A stretch of DNA of 64,000 bases. Source: Megamerina dolium. Taxonomy: Eukaryota; Arthropoda; Insecta; Diptera; Megamerinidae. A program made the position numbers and the translations under genes. The DNA lies in assembly GCA_963854835.1 (NCBI GenBank), contig OY978525.1, forward strand, positions 106,462,917 through 106,526,916, given 5' to 3'. Below, piece after piece: positions 49,413 to 61,817 of the stretch. How positions within the stretch are numbered: the stretch's first letter is position 1; each line of letters starts with the position of its first letter. Below the pieces are notes generated by a model. That model was not told where the DNA came from and ran no database searches. It saw only the letters and a list, made by a program, of their open reading frames with translations.

Positions 49413-50160
49413 GTAAATGAGAGAACGTCAAGTGTAAATGAGAAAACGTCAAGTGCAAATGCGACGTCATTTGAAAATGCGATAGCGTGAATTATATATG
49501 CGAATAGTCGATTGAAAATGCAAACGTGTAATTTGTAAATGCGAATAGTCAAATATACAAGTGAAAACGTCTCTTTGAAATTGAGAAAGCGTAACTATTA
49601 AATGAGAATAGTCAATTGTAAATGAGAATAGTCAAGCGAAAGCGTCATTTGTAAATGCAAAAGCGTCATTTGTAAATGTGAAGTCAAATATAAAAGAAAA
49701 AACGTCATTTGAAATTGAGAAAACGTAAAGACTAAATGAGAATAGTCAATTCTAAATGAGAATAGTCAATTGTATATGAGAATAGTCAATTCTAAATGAG
49801 AATAGTCAATTCTAAATGAGAATAGTCAATTCTAAATGAGAATAGTCAATTGCAAATGAGAATAGTCAATACTAAATGAGAATAGTCAATTCTAAATGAG
49901 AATAGTCAATTGTATATGAGAATAGTCAATACTAAATAGTCAATTCTAAATGAGAATAGTCAATTGTAAATGAGAATAGTCAATACTAAATGAGAATAGT
50001 CAATTGTAAATGAGAATAGTCAATACTAAATGAAAATAGTCAATACTAAATGAGAATAGTCAATTGTAAATGAGAATAGTCAATTCTAAATAAGAATAGT
50101 CAATTGTAAATGCGAAATCGCCATTTGTAAATACGAAAGCGTTAATTGTTAACTGAAAAT
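49413..50160. repeat. Minisatellite, ~20-bp units
   Basis: The core unit AATGAGAATAGTCAATTCTA repeats about two dozen times, most regularly from 49735 to 50110, in TCT, TGT and ACT junction variants. The left part (49413-49720) is a diverged zone with AACGTCAAGTGTAAATGAG and AAAGCGTCATTTGTAAATGC variants. The units do not keep a long frame and are not expected to be coding. Confidence 0.9.
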
Positions 50161-50164
50161 GCTT

Positions 50165-52725
50165 GAGCATTCAAAATGCAACTTCCATCCATGAAGACGC
50201 CATTAGTCCACCGGATATACCAGCTGGCAATTAAAAAATTGTATTTACTTTAATTTCAATTCCAAAAAAAAAAAAAAAAATATTTAATAAAAATAAATTT
50301 AATTTAGCAATTTAGCTATTTACAATTAAAATTATTTTTAAATATTTAGTTTTAGTTTAATTCGAATTTTCTTTTACAAAGATAATTAATTATCATTTAA
50401 AAACATGTATAAAAGGCAGTGCCGGCCACACGAATACTAAAATATTTGTATAAATGTACATGTCAAAGGGAGTGCGTGTTTGTACAGTGCTCATATAAAA
50501 ACTATGAAATGGTGAGCAAGCATTCCAGCGTATTGTTGTTTACTTTTGTGTTCACTTTTTTTTTTAATATGCGGAAGACTTGCTTCTTCAAAAGTTAAAC
50601 TACGACACATTGTTAGCGTTGGTGTAAAAACACGAAGGCAAACTATATAATGTGCACGTTCTGGTCGGCAATGATATAAGCAATTAATAGTATGAAAGCA
50701 CATAGACCAAACACTTATAGAAAGCATTGCAATTCCGCAAAAACCCAGCTAAAACCAGTTGTATATCAAATTTACACATTCTCAATCCAAAATACAAAAT
50801 GACACAACAAAATGAAAATATATGGGCAATTAGCCAAGGGAAAAGTAAGTGCAAATGATGCTTAAGTAAGTGTGATAATGGAAGAAAAAAAGATTAAAAG
50901 TCCAAAAGTAACGCCGAATAAAAAATAATTAAATAAATGAAGAAAAAAAAAAAAAAACAACCAAAAGCATTACAAAGTAAAGTTGACACTTTATGTGACA
51001 GTGACAGTTATGAAAATATATGTGCTATACCAAAAACAAAAAACAAAAATAAGAATAAAAGAACGTAATGCCTATATTCGCATACATATTCATTATAATC
51101 ATAGATAATTGTCATAGAAAAACTCATAACATCAAAAAATGTAGGTACAAAACCTGAAAGCATACTATGAAACATATGCGATCCACAACCTAATTTTTAA
51201 TTCATCGTAGTTTTTGTGTTATCAACATTACTGCATGAAAACCTGGGTATAAGCACGTACAGAAAAATATAAATATATTCGGTGTATGCGTATAAATATT
51301 ATTATATGTTATAATGCATACTTTTAGGCTTTTACAATATCTGGTCGCTTGAATAAGCTGGCATGCTATAAAAACGATGGAAAAATGAAAGGAAAAAAAA
51401 AATAAGCAACTCAAAACAATCAAAAAACAAAAACAAACAAATTTATTAACAACAAAAATTATAAAAACAAACAAAAGATTTGATGATGTGTGGGTAGAAC
51501 AGTGAGGCAGCGGCATATAATGAAGACAACAAAAAAAAAAGTAAATCAGCTTGAGATACGTCGACGCTCAAGAATTTTTGATTAAAATCATAAAAAGGTA
51601 GGTCAGAATTTAAATGATATTGCCACAGCCGCTGTAACTGCTGTTACAACTGTATAGAACAGATGGAGTCGCTGATGGTGTGATTGGGAATGACATACAT
51701 ACATATATACGTACATACATTTATATATGAATATATATACTCCTACATATACACAGGTAGAGAAACGATGTGTGAAATATGTAGTCGTAGTAGTGTGAAC
51801 ATTTAACTGACTCTCACTTGCTGAATGAATGTGTTTGTGTGATTTTGTCATTTAAAAGTGGATATAGTTTGTGTATAATGGAAAAAAATCATAAACAACA
51901 AAACAAATTTCAGTAGCAAAAAATAACAACAAGTCGGGAATACGTAATAATTGAATATGAATGAACATAAAATAAATAAAAAGAAAACAAACACTAAAAC
52001 AACGAAACAATGGCATGTGCAAAAAATTGTTTTTTTTTTTTGTTCTGTAAGAAAATTTCTTATAGTCTACTTATATAATCAATACACGTACACAATTTTA
52101 CATATATTCTCTCAATACACACAACAGTGACCCACCTGAACGTAAATTGTAAGATCCCATGTAATATAGACGTGTACGAAATAAAGGTGTCAGAAATCAA
52201 TGTAATAACAATATGAAAAAGGTATATACACCCTCATATGTTTATATACATGTGTATATATACATATGCATATGTTCGAGTGTATATTTGCCTCTCTTGT
52301 TGCCATTATTGTCATTTGTATATTTAACTTGTAGCGGAAGAAAATATAATTAGAAGTAATTGCGCTCAAAGGTAATATTTATATTATGTATGCTTGCTTG
52401 TCACCGTTACTAATACCGTCCTTGGGATAGAATCATCATCATCATCATCATATTCCACGTTTTGATAAAAAGCAAAAATATTTAATGAACAAAAAGTGTA
52501 TGCTTACGATATTCTGATTATTCAAGACATTTCAAGGTTAGATCAGATCAGCTGAAGTTGTGAAAAGTTATTGGAATATTGGAAATTCACTTACGTTTGC
52601 TCGATAAGAAAGTCCATTTTTCGATTTAGAATTTTCACTTTTTTAAACTTTCTTTATCCTCGATGCTTCTTCTTTCTAATTTGTTTTCTTATATCAACGT
52701 ATGGTTTCACTAGGATTACGTAATA
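50165..52725. other. AT-rich intronic DNA, no gene seen
   Basis: Simple repeats (A runs at about 50264-50280 and 50943-50957, CATCATCATCATCAT at about 52435-52450). No gene. Confidence 0.5.
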
Positions 52726-52732
52726 ACGTATC

Positions 52733-53070
52733 TGGGTGCCGTAGCTTAGTGGTTTGTGTGATGGCCTTCTGATCTGTAGGTCGTTGAATCAATCCCCAGC
52801 TGAAGCATAAAGTTAACATCGATAAGATGATTCTTTCGAACTGTACAAACCTGCCGGCAAGAATTGGCAATTCTTCCGACAGTAACAACTTGCCAAGAAA
52901 AAGCTTCTAAAAGAACTCAGTGACAAAGCTCAGAAAAAGTGACGTCACAATGGATCTGCCGTTCTGAACCGGCTAAAATAAGTAGGCCTCTTCTAATACT
53001 GTCGAAAACTTACCACGCACAACAGTACTGGAAGAGAAGCTTAGCCGAAGAGCTCTTCGGGGCTTATAAT
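52733..53070 (+). mobile_element. tRNA-derived SINE, tail type 1
   Basis: tRNA-like head: GTGCCGTAGCTTAGTGG gives an A-box-like TAGCTTAGTGG, and GGTCGTTGAATCAATCCCC a decayed B box. The body has GCCGGCAAGAATTGGCAATT and TCTGCCGTTCTGAACCGGCT, and ends AGCCGAAGAGCTCTTCGGGG then AT-rich sequence. This tail differs from the 53.5 kb copy. Clear target duplications were not found. Confidence 0.75.
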
Positions 53071-53235
53071 TGCAACATATTAAAATTTTCCTGCATATAC
53101 AATTCATGATGGATCCAGGGGAATCTACTAAAAGTTGTGTCACAAAACAATACAAAATATTATGAAATTTTTTCTTAAATCCTCTCATATTTAAATACTT
53201 ATTCTCTAAAGATTACAAAAGTTATAAAATGTTTG

Positions 53236-54225
53236 TATACAATTACACTGTGACACAATTTTAGGATTGGGCGGGTAAGTGGGCTCGCTGGGATCGTTCG
53301 TTTAATTGTCTGGGGGCGGAATGAGGAGCAGTAGGTCCACATGGCACATGTAAACATCATGTGCGACTCAGCTTATAATAATAGCGATGATTGCGATACT
53401 GATAAGAAGAGCTAGAGTCATATTTATGAACAAATTATAAAAGAATTCATAAAAAAAGGTGCATATTTTTTTTAAATTTTCTGTGGACGTTTACTTTTTT
53501 TGTATAAAGGTAGAGAATACTCCTAGTGAGGTGACGTAGCTCAGTGGGTAGTGCGTTGGCCTTCTGATATGTAGGTCGTGAATTCAATTCCCGGCTAAAG
53601 CATAACAAAATTTGATATCGAAAAGATTTTTCTTTCGAACGGTACCCACCGGCCGGCAAGAATTGGCAATTTTTCCGGTAGTAGCAATTTGCTCTGTGAT
53701 AAAACTAAGTTAAAGTGTCGTCACAAGGATTCTGCCGTTCAGAAGCGGCTAATATAAGTAGGTCCCTTCTAATGCTGTCCAAATTTACAACGTATAACAG
53801 TATTGGAAGAGAAGCTCGGTGTTATCACAATGGGCCTTTCTGGCCTAAGTGTGTCCTCTCAGAGAGAAGGCAGCCCCATAATCTAATCTAACCTAACTCC
53901 TAGTGAAATTTTCCAGCAAATAATTTTCTAGAACATATTAACCCCGTAGCAACCGCCTAAACAACATTTTATTGAGGGTTTGCAAAAAAAGGGGGCAAAA
54001 TGACCCTTTCGTGAGAGCTAATGGGTTAAAGTGTTCTACAAAATGATTTTTTGTAAAATACAAGAAATGATATGATATGATATAAATTTTAACCCTTTTT
54101 TTCCACATATTCTAAAACGTTAAGAAAAGATTAGTATGTTTCACTATATGGGTCTAGGTCTTTCATCCTAAGTTAGGATCATTCCGCTCCCATAAATGCT
54201 GTGACATTGTGTTAATGGTTTTCCA
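53236..54225 (+). mobile_element. Family A element carrying a nested SINE
   Basis: The left part (53380-53450) holds the coding remnant: AGCGATGATTGCGATACTGA (SDDCDTD) and a GAGCTAGAGTCATATTTATG (RARVIFM) end with stop. The 3' untranslated hairpin region follows, interrupted at 53530-53895 by a SINE, and resumes TAGTGAAATTTTCCAGC, AACATATTAACCCCGTAGC and a GGGTTAAAGTGTTCTAC arm. It ends after a TATGGGTCTAGGTCTTTCAT block near 54225. Confidence 0.65.
53519..53906 (+). mobile_element. tRNA-derived SINE, LINE-type tail, with target duplication
   Basis: The body 53530-53895 is flanked by exact ACTCCTAGTGA at 53519-53529 and 53896-53906. The RNA polymerase III promoter is good: A box TAGCTCAGTGG (53537-53547) and B box AATTCAATTCC (53581-53591). 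The body resembles the 52.7 kb copy through GCCGTTCAGAAGCGGCTAAT and AGTATTGGAAGAGAAGCT. It then switches to GTTATCACAATGGGCCTTTC...GGCCTAAGTGTG and ends in AATCTAATCTAACCTA, matching the LINE 3' end at 23.3-23.4 kb. Confidence 0.9.
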
Positions 54226-54229
54226 TATA

Positions 54230-57200
54230 TTTTTAAAATTGTAAAAATATTACAAAAGGTGTGTTTTTTAAGTATAGAATGCGTTTTACGGTGAACGAAG
54301 ACAAGACGAAATACAAAGTATCAACAAAAATAGAGTTAGGAAGGACTTTGTCTATCTTGGAACCTGCATTGACATCAGTGTTGATGCTAGCTTGGAGATT
54401 AAACAAATGCTACTTTAGACTAACTTAGCAATTGAGAAGGTGTCCATTGGATGACTGAGATGATGATGACGATCCAGTCTTCTATGGTTGGACCACATAT
54501 AAGAGAATCAGTCATCGTTTGGAACTACTAACTGGCCAAATATGAAAGTAAGTAAGTAAGAAATTGGCCAAAAGCAAATTATATACATTTATTTTCCACA
54601 TTATTTCAGTTTTCTTAGAAATTATATCGAAAAAATTACAAGACATTTGTCGACATTAATGCAAAAATCATAATTTGGTTAAGAAGTGTAATGACCTTCT
54701 TAGCGCTACAGTTAATCAGAAGAAAATAAGTAATAAGCTGCTTAAGAGTGTGCTATTAAAAAAAAAAAATTAAATATCTTCGAGTGTATTCTTAATAACG
54801 ATAAAATAAAAATATTGTGCGTATTTAAGGATAAAATCATTGGCCTATAGAGATGAGAAAATAGGGTGGTAAAATTGTTGAAATACGCAAAAAAAAATAT
54901 TTTGAATTTTTTACAATAAACCAATTTTTTATTCTAATATGCATAAGTGAAATGTGAGAATTTCATGCCATTTTAGCAGCACAAAAAACTCAAGAACAAA
55001 AATGAAAAATTCTCACACATTGACCTCTTTTGATTGAAGTTTTATGTATTTAAGCTTTTTCTTTGATACAAAGAAAATTAATTATGTCATCTTGTACAAC
55101 TTTAAAAGCCTCTTAAGAAATATGGTATAGTTTTAGGCGTATATATGTATATGACTCAAGTACTATGAAGTACTGCTGATAAAATTAAATAATTTATTCA
55201 TATTGAATATATATTTGAACTGAATAAAATATATAAAAAAAAAATTATTTTGTACTTTTTGAGGCACTTAAATATTGGTTTTCAAATAGAATGTAGTCAC
55301 ATTTAAGCAGATTTAGTAATTAAATACAAACACATTGCATTACAAACGTATGCACTTTACGGTCCTTATATGTACTTTATGACAAAATTATTGACATGAT
55401 CATGATGATGATGATGATGCTCTTAAAAGTAGACAACACCACTACTTTAATATACTCGTACATATATTTTAGTTAGTTAGCATTTACACAATCATAGTGT
55501 CTCTTACATTTGTACAAATGTATGTATTAAATAGTTGCTATTACATACACTAATACTACTGTAAGTAAGCAAATAGAAATGAGAGAAAAATGTAAATAAA
55601 AATAGCGACAAGTATACTAACAGCCTCAACGTTATGGTGCTAGTGGTTGTAATGGTGGTGGTGCTAATGTAGTTGAGAATGACTATGGCAGCAAAATATG
55701 CACACCCACAGATATATGTATGGTATATAGACGTTAAGAGTAATAGCAAATAGTAAACACTGAAAATGCAAACGTACAAAGTACAAACAGTTGTTAATAT
55801 AAAATGTTTGACATACAAAATAGCAATGGAGACGTTTGCATTACCGTTTCAATTTCGTTGTCCTTCCTTCGTCATACTTAAGCCTGTTCATTCATACCAT
55901 CTAAAGTGAAAATATAATATACAACAACAAAAACAACAACAACTATGGTAACAATCACAACGAACAATTGCGTTAAATGCCAACAATAAAAAAAAAAAAA
56001 ATAATAAAAAAATAAAAATAGAAAAACTAGAATAAAAAGAACAAAATGACATCAAATTGAATTTCCTTGAATTCAAGCCTGTCATTTGTTTTGAGTACTC
56101 TTATGCCTATATATGCCTGTGTGATATATATGTACAATATATGTGCATTAGACTTGTTAGAAAAAATTTATGTGATTTTCAGAATGTTTTGAAAAATAAA
56201 AATCTTGAAATTGATTTTTAAAACTATCTTCTATACTCGCAACAACATAAAAACGTGGAATCGTATAAGTGCTGTAAAAAATTGCAAATTTTTTTTCTAC
56301 AAACTAAATTATCACAACTACAATAAATAATAGAATTTCTAAAAATTTCTTCATTTATGGAAATTTCCTTAATATTTTCTATTGTTTTAAAAAAGGCTTT
56401 CAGCGCATTGATAAAAATTTTCTAATTCTAAATAGTTGAACAAATCTAATACATACATACATAATTATACACACTTATTTGGCTTATAAAATATAATGAA
56501 GAACTTGAAACTTGCATTTTCAATTGCAAAAATGGCAGATGCTTGACAATTTTGTCACCTTGACAGCATTGGATTATGATGATGAGCATAAAATGATACA
56601 ACACTACTACTTTACATCTGAAATACATATATATGTATGTATTTGTAGTTATTAATTATATAAAAACATAAAACTGATATAAATCATCTTTATAACTAAA
56701 ACATCAACGCCTAAAAGTATGCAGTACAATTAATGTAAGAAATAAATGACACCGCAATTATTTCAATAATTCCGAAATTCTGTATTCTCCGTTTTCCAAG
56801 TTTGTCAATGAATCCCCTGCTATTTTATAGTTAGCTTAAGATAAAATAACGTAGCATAATTAATAGCTCTGAGCCCATTGGTTCATTTATTGTTGGTACT
56901 GACTACTGCTAATCCGACGGCATACTATTCCGTACTGGCTGAAACTAGCGTCTAGTATGGTTCGAATTTAATACGCGCCACAGATCAGAAAGAAACGCTG
57001 TTTGTTCTACAGAGCTAGTAGTACTAGATATTTAAGTAAATTAAAGTTACATTAGTACATAGCATATTTTAAGGCTTTAATTTTACAAATGTGAGTCCAT
57101 TCACACTTCTTGTCATTACACTTTATAGAAAATATTTAATAGAAAAAATTATTAAAGCATATTTTTGGGCTTAAGATTTGAGATCTGATTTATCAAAAGA

Positions 57201-58101
57201 TTCATTGTACTAAAGTAGAAACCTTTCTTCAATAAAGTTTCAAATAAAATAACATTTTTTTTCATTCAAAGCATACATTTGGGCTTAACAAAACAAAATA
57301 AGCAAATATTATTAAGCATACCTTTATATTCTGTATTTCTCACTACAAAATTTTCACAAATTTCATCTAACTTTTTAACAATATTTTATTCTCTTTTTTT
57401 TATTTTAGCCACCACTATGATCAACTTTAATTTAATGATTACTAAGTTCACTTATTTTCACATGTAGAAATACACTTATTTTGACTTTTTTGCTTAAAAT
57501 AACAATTTGCAACCGTTCCGTATACTGGAAATTTTCCAACTGACACCAAAACATGCAATGACACGTATTTTTGTTATCGAAATATATGTATGTCATTTAG
57601 TTGGTCGGTTTTGTTTGGTATTACACATGCTAGCGGAGAGTTTTGTGGAGACAAACCATCTGTGAGAGAGCAGGCAATATATTCAACATATGTATGAACG
57701 AGCAGCCATGTTTGATAAAATGCAAAGGATGCTGCTGTATATTATTTGTTTGTGTTGTAAAGCTCACTCACTTAAAGCTATGTAAATCTGCATGAGAATG
57801 CTGTGCAACAATAGTCAACAGAGTAAGGATTAAGGCAAGCCAAAGGATATAAAAACTGTATATATTTCTTTGAAGAATGGAAATGACGCGCGCACGTCCT
57901 ATATGTATAAATTAATATATTGTACGTATAAATGTATGAATAACAGTATGACAGTAATATGGTATATGTTCTTATTAAAATATGCATAACAGCAACATTT
58001 TACATTTGTTCGTATTGTTGTTGTATATGATAACTATTAAATACTTATATATGTCAACAAAGACAATAGTTGATTGCAAAATAAAATAAAACTATACAAA
58101 A

Positions 58102-58134
<33 letters not shown>

Positions 58135-58555
58135 CAAGTGGAGAATGAGAATAAATAAAATGAGCGGAAATTGATAGAAATTAAAAGCTTTTTCTGTACA
58201 AAACATTGCCACATTGAAACTGAGAATTTTATTAATAATGTGTGTTTAACAGAAATGGGTGTGGCAAGTAGGCGTAATTGAAAATTTTCAAAAATTCTTG
58301 AATACCTTAAGTAGCCCTACGTAGTAATAGCATTTAAATAGGTTATTTTGATAATACGAAAAATAATTGATTAAAGGTCTATGATAATTGTGTTATTTAA
58401 TGAGATTGTTAGAAGAATTAATGTTAGGATATGGCTTAAAAGAATAAGCCGTGATCACAGTGATAAAAAAATTGAATGGTACGATAAAATGCAACCCAAT
58501 GCAACCCTTATGAAAACGCCAACATCAAGTATGATTTTATGATCCCCAACAATTG
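54230..58555. other. AT-rich intronic DNA with simple repeats, no gene seen
   Basis: Contains GAT repeats (about 55402-55418), an AAAATAAAAA-rich stretch (about 55988-56040) and a GAGA tract at about 58102-58134 (potential GAGA-factor sites, inference). No coding or transposon motif is recognised. Confidence 0.5.
58100..58134. repeat. (GA)n tract
   Basis: AGAGAGAGAGAGATAGAGAG and continuing GAGA units with a single T interruption. Confidence 0.9.
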
Positions 58556-58559
58556 ACTA

Positions 58560-59402
58560 TAATATAATAACACTGTGACACAATTTCAGGGTTATTATCC
58601 AAAATTTTTCTTATGCCCATATTTAGTTTGCAATTTTTTGCCTGTGTTTTAGGACTAAGTCGAAAAAAGGGTTAAAATTCATATCGGAGCGAAATATGTT
58701 GTTTGGGTACATGTAGTAACACTCTATGAGGAATAATTTTATAAAACATTTTAACCCATTAGCTGTGTCATAAAAGGGTAATTTTGACCCCTTTTTTGAA
58801 AAGTCTGAATAAAATGGCATTTGGGAGGTCGCTAGGGGAGTAAAATATTTTAGAAAATTATTCGCCAGAAAATTTCACTAGGGCTATTCTCAGACAAAAT
58901 CTTTTTACAAAGTACGTACAAGTCCACAGAAAAAAAAAAACAAATACATCCCCTTGAAATACTTACGAATACCCTTACGATACTGATATCCCAAGCGCCG
59001 AACCATCATGGAAAATAGCTAGAGTTATATTTATTAACAAATTATAAAAGAATGCATAATAATGCTGCATATTTCAAGGAGCAATATTTGTTTTTTATTC
59101 TCTAAGGATTTTTATATTCCTTGTATTAAGAATTTTTATGAGAAAACCCCTAGAGAAATTTTCCGATGAATAATTTTCTAGAACATTTTAACCCTCTAGC
59201 GACCTCTTAAATGCCATTTTATTCAGACTCTCTAAAAAAGGGGTCAAATTCACCCTTTTCTGACAGAGTTAACGGGTTAAAATATTCTACAAGATTATTC
59301 CTCGTGAAATTTTCCTATTTGTACCTTAAGAACATATTTCGTTTCGATATGAATTTTAACCATTCTTTCGACTTATTCTTAAAACAACACTCAACACTCT
59401 AA
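58560..59402. mobile_element. Family A, two copies head to head
   Basis: 58620-58970 is a minus-oriented family A untranslated part, and 59060-59400 is a plus-oriented one: GCCATTTTATTCAGACT, AACATTTTAACCCTCTAGC, GTTAACGGGTTAAAATATTC and CGATATGAATTTTAACC versus the same blocks complemented on the left. Coding-end remnants (GCTAGAGTTATATTTATTAA at about 59018) lie between. The whole forms a large inverted repeat with about 330-bp arms. Confidence 0.7.
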
Positions 59403-61295
59403 ACACCACGATATAGTTGCAATTATGTTTAAAATATTTTTTATTCATTCATAAATAGGTCTTTATACTTAATAATGGTAATAATGGTAAAGCGTCAAAC
59501 AAAACTTTTGTAACAATGCAATATATCCAAAACACAGTCGAATAATTACCTACAATCCATATAAAGTTTGCTTAATTATCGTTGCACTACATTATACAAT
59601 GAGATTATACCGGCGAAAATTAAGGCATAATGAAAATATAAAATGAAAGGTTTTCAACATTTAACATACATATACTACTATTCCATATACGTACGAACAT
59701 TCGCACACATCAAATCCTCTGTCTAGTTAAACGATAAATTGCATTGCCTAGTTTGCGAAATCCTTGTCACACGCATATAACTATATACATATGTATGTAC
59801 GTACATACTCGTACTGTACTACTATAATATTATCCTTCAACTTTTGTCCTCACAGTGTCTAGCAATGCGCGCTAATACCAACGATTTATGCAAACAATAT
59901 ATTGTCAGTAGTATACTTAATGACGTAAATATACACACACACAATGATTCATAGTACCCCATAAAGGCACACACAAAAACATGTATGAATATGTGCCACA
60001 CATAATTAATGTCATGTCCGTCGCTACAACTCTCCATTCTTTATTTACATCTTTACTATGTAAATATTTTTACTAGTGTAGATTGATGTTTATCATTTGT
60101 GCATCAATAATTGAATGAATATTAGCTTAAATTAATAAATATTTACTTCAACACAACAAGGTATGAAGCATATAAATAAAGGATAATAACAGCGAATACA
60201 AATCAGGGGTAATAAACTATGCATATTTGTAAATCAACACATCAAAACTATTGCAATCGAATGAAACCGGCGCTCAATATATGTAACTACCATCAAAATA
60301 ACTAACCAAGATAGCTTTTGTTGAAAGCACACAACTCTTACTACCAAATGGTTTTAATTTTGCCATTTTTTTTTCTACATCTCTACAAAAATGTATACTT
60401 TTATTTGTATACTTACTGCCCTTACCTACAGTTCCGCTGTTATTGCAGCTCTATGACGTGACAGTGATGTGAGAAGGACAACTCAAGGCTTCTTAAGCTA
60501 GCAAGTTATGTATGTACAAAATAGTGCAAAATAAAGTTTTTATTATGTATACGCATACTCACACACATTGTAAAGCTCTTGAAGAAAACTTTTTAAAGTC
60601 CCTTGCTATGCTTTAGAAGTTTCAAAAACTTTTTGAATCTATTTTATATTATTGGTATTTATTCCAAAAAGCTTTCAACACTGTCTGCACATTTTCAAAA
60701 GCTTTTCGAGCTTTCGTATAGAATTTAGAACAGACATGAATTTATAAATGCCTACTAGCTTTTAATGATAAAACTGCTATAAAGATGTTAGAGTTTGTTA
60801 ATTATTGAGAGCTTTATGTTATAAATTTCCCTATGAATTGCGTTTTAAAAGCTCATCCATTGGATATGAGAATTGGATTAATGCTGTGGTAAAATCCTGT
60901 GGAAGCATAAGAGTGTAATAGCTAAATTCAAAACTTCTTTCCAAAATTTATATTGTGGTGATCAATTTGTAAACGCTGTGAATTTTATCCATTTGTTATT
61001 AGATGGCCTTATTTGTCATTTAAAATGTTTAAAATATTGGAAGGATATTCAAAAACAAACATATAAATATCAGAATAGAACAAATAAAAAAAAAATAATA
61101 ATAAAAAAACTAAAAATTATAATGTCCAAATGCAACATCTGCAAGCGAATTCTAGCGAATTATGTATTTCATCCATTTGCTATGAGATGGCGCTGGTTTC
61201 ACATTGATTGTAATTACATTGAGATGGGAAGTAGTGAGTAATGCAATAAAACACCAAAGAGACAATTAAAGTAAGAATAAGCATTGTAATAATTG
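59403..61295. other. AT-rich intronic DNA, mostly no gene seen
   Basis: Only a short frame at 61123-61241 looks unusual and is listed separately. No other motif is recognised. Confidence 0.5.
61123..61241 (+). pseudogene. Short ORF with Cys-x2-Cys and His-x2-Cys
   Basis: An ATG at 61123 opens a 39-codon frame ending TAA, containing MSKCNICKRILANYVFHPF and RWFHIDC. The Cys-x2-Cys ... His-x2-Cys spacing recalls a broken PHD- or similar zinc-binding finger. There is no splice support; it may be a scrap of a mobile element. Not recognised. Confidence 0.25.
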
Positions 61296-61299
61296 GATT

Positions 61300-61817
61300 A
61301 AATTTCAGGGTCATTGTCTGGGGTCGGAATGATTTCAAATCAGAACAAAAGACCTAGACTCATGTAGAAAAAACCTCCAAAACTTTTGCAATTTTGCGAT
61401 AAAAAGTTAAAATTCATATCTGAGTGAAATATGTAGTTTAGACACATACAGTATAATTTCATAATATTTTGTAAAACACTTGAACCCACTAGCTCTTTTA
61501 CGAAAGGGTCGTTTTGACCGCCTTTTTGGAAAGTCTGAATAAAATGGCATTTGGGAGGTCCCTAAAAGGTTAAAATGTTTTAGAAAATTATTCATCGGAA
61601 AATTTCACTAGGAGTATTCTCAAGCAAAATCTTTAAACAAAGAACATAAAAGTCCACAGAAAATAAAAAACCAATATATCCCCTTGAAATATGCAACTTT
61701 TTTAGGCATTCTTTAGCCATAATTTGTTCATAAATATAGCTCTAGCTCTTTTCAAGGGTAATAATTTAGCGCTTCTAACATCAGTATCGCAATCATCGCT
61801 ATCAATCAGTATCAAAG
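61300..61817 (-). mobile_element. Family A element, minus strand
   Basis: On the minus strand it starts with the coding end (GATAGCGATGATTGCGATAC gives DSDDCDTD; AAGAGCTAGAGCTATATTTA gives KRARAIF), ends the frame near 61720, then has the untranslated hairpin region around 61470-61590. It finishes with the complement of GGGGTCGGAATGATTTC near 61320. It directly abuts the mariner at 61818. Confidence 0.65.

Noticed and set aside
49600..50110. Regular 20-bp repeats resembling a CRISPR array
   Set aside because: There are no unique spacers; the units are contiguous, AT-rich and variable, as in a eukaryotic minisatellite.
53876..53897. CTAATCTAACCTAA as a telomere-like (TTAGG-type) repeat
   Set aside because: It is the terminal tail of a SINE/LINE with target duplications, not an array; the same tail occurs at 23.41 kb.
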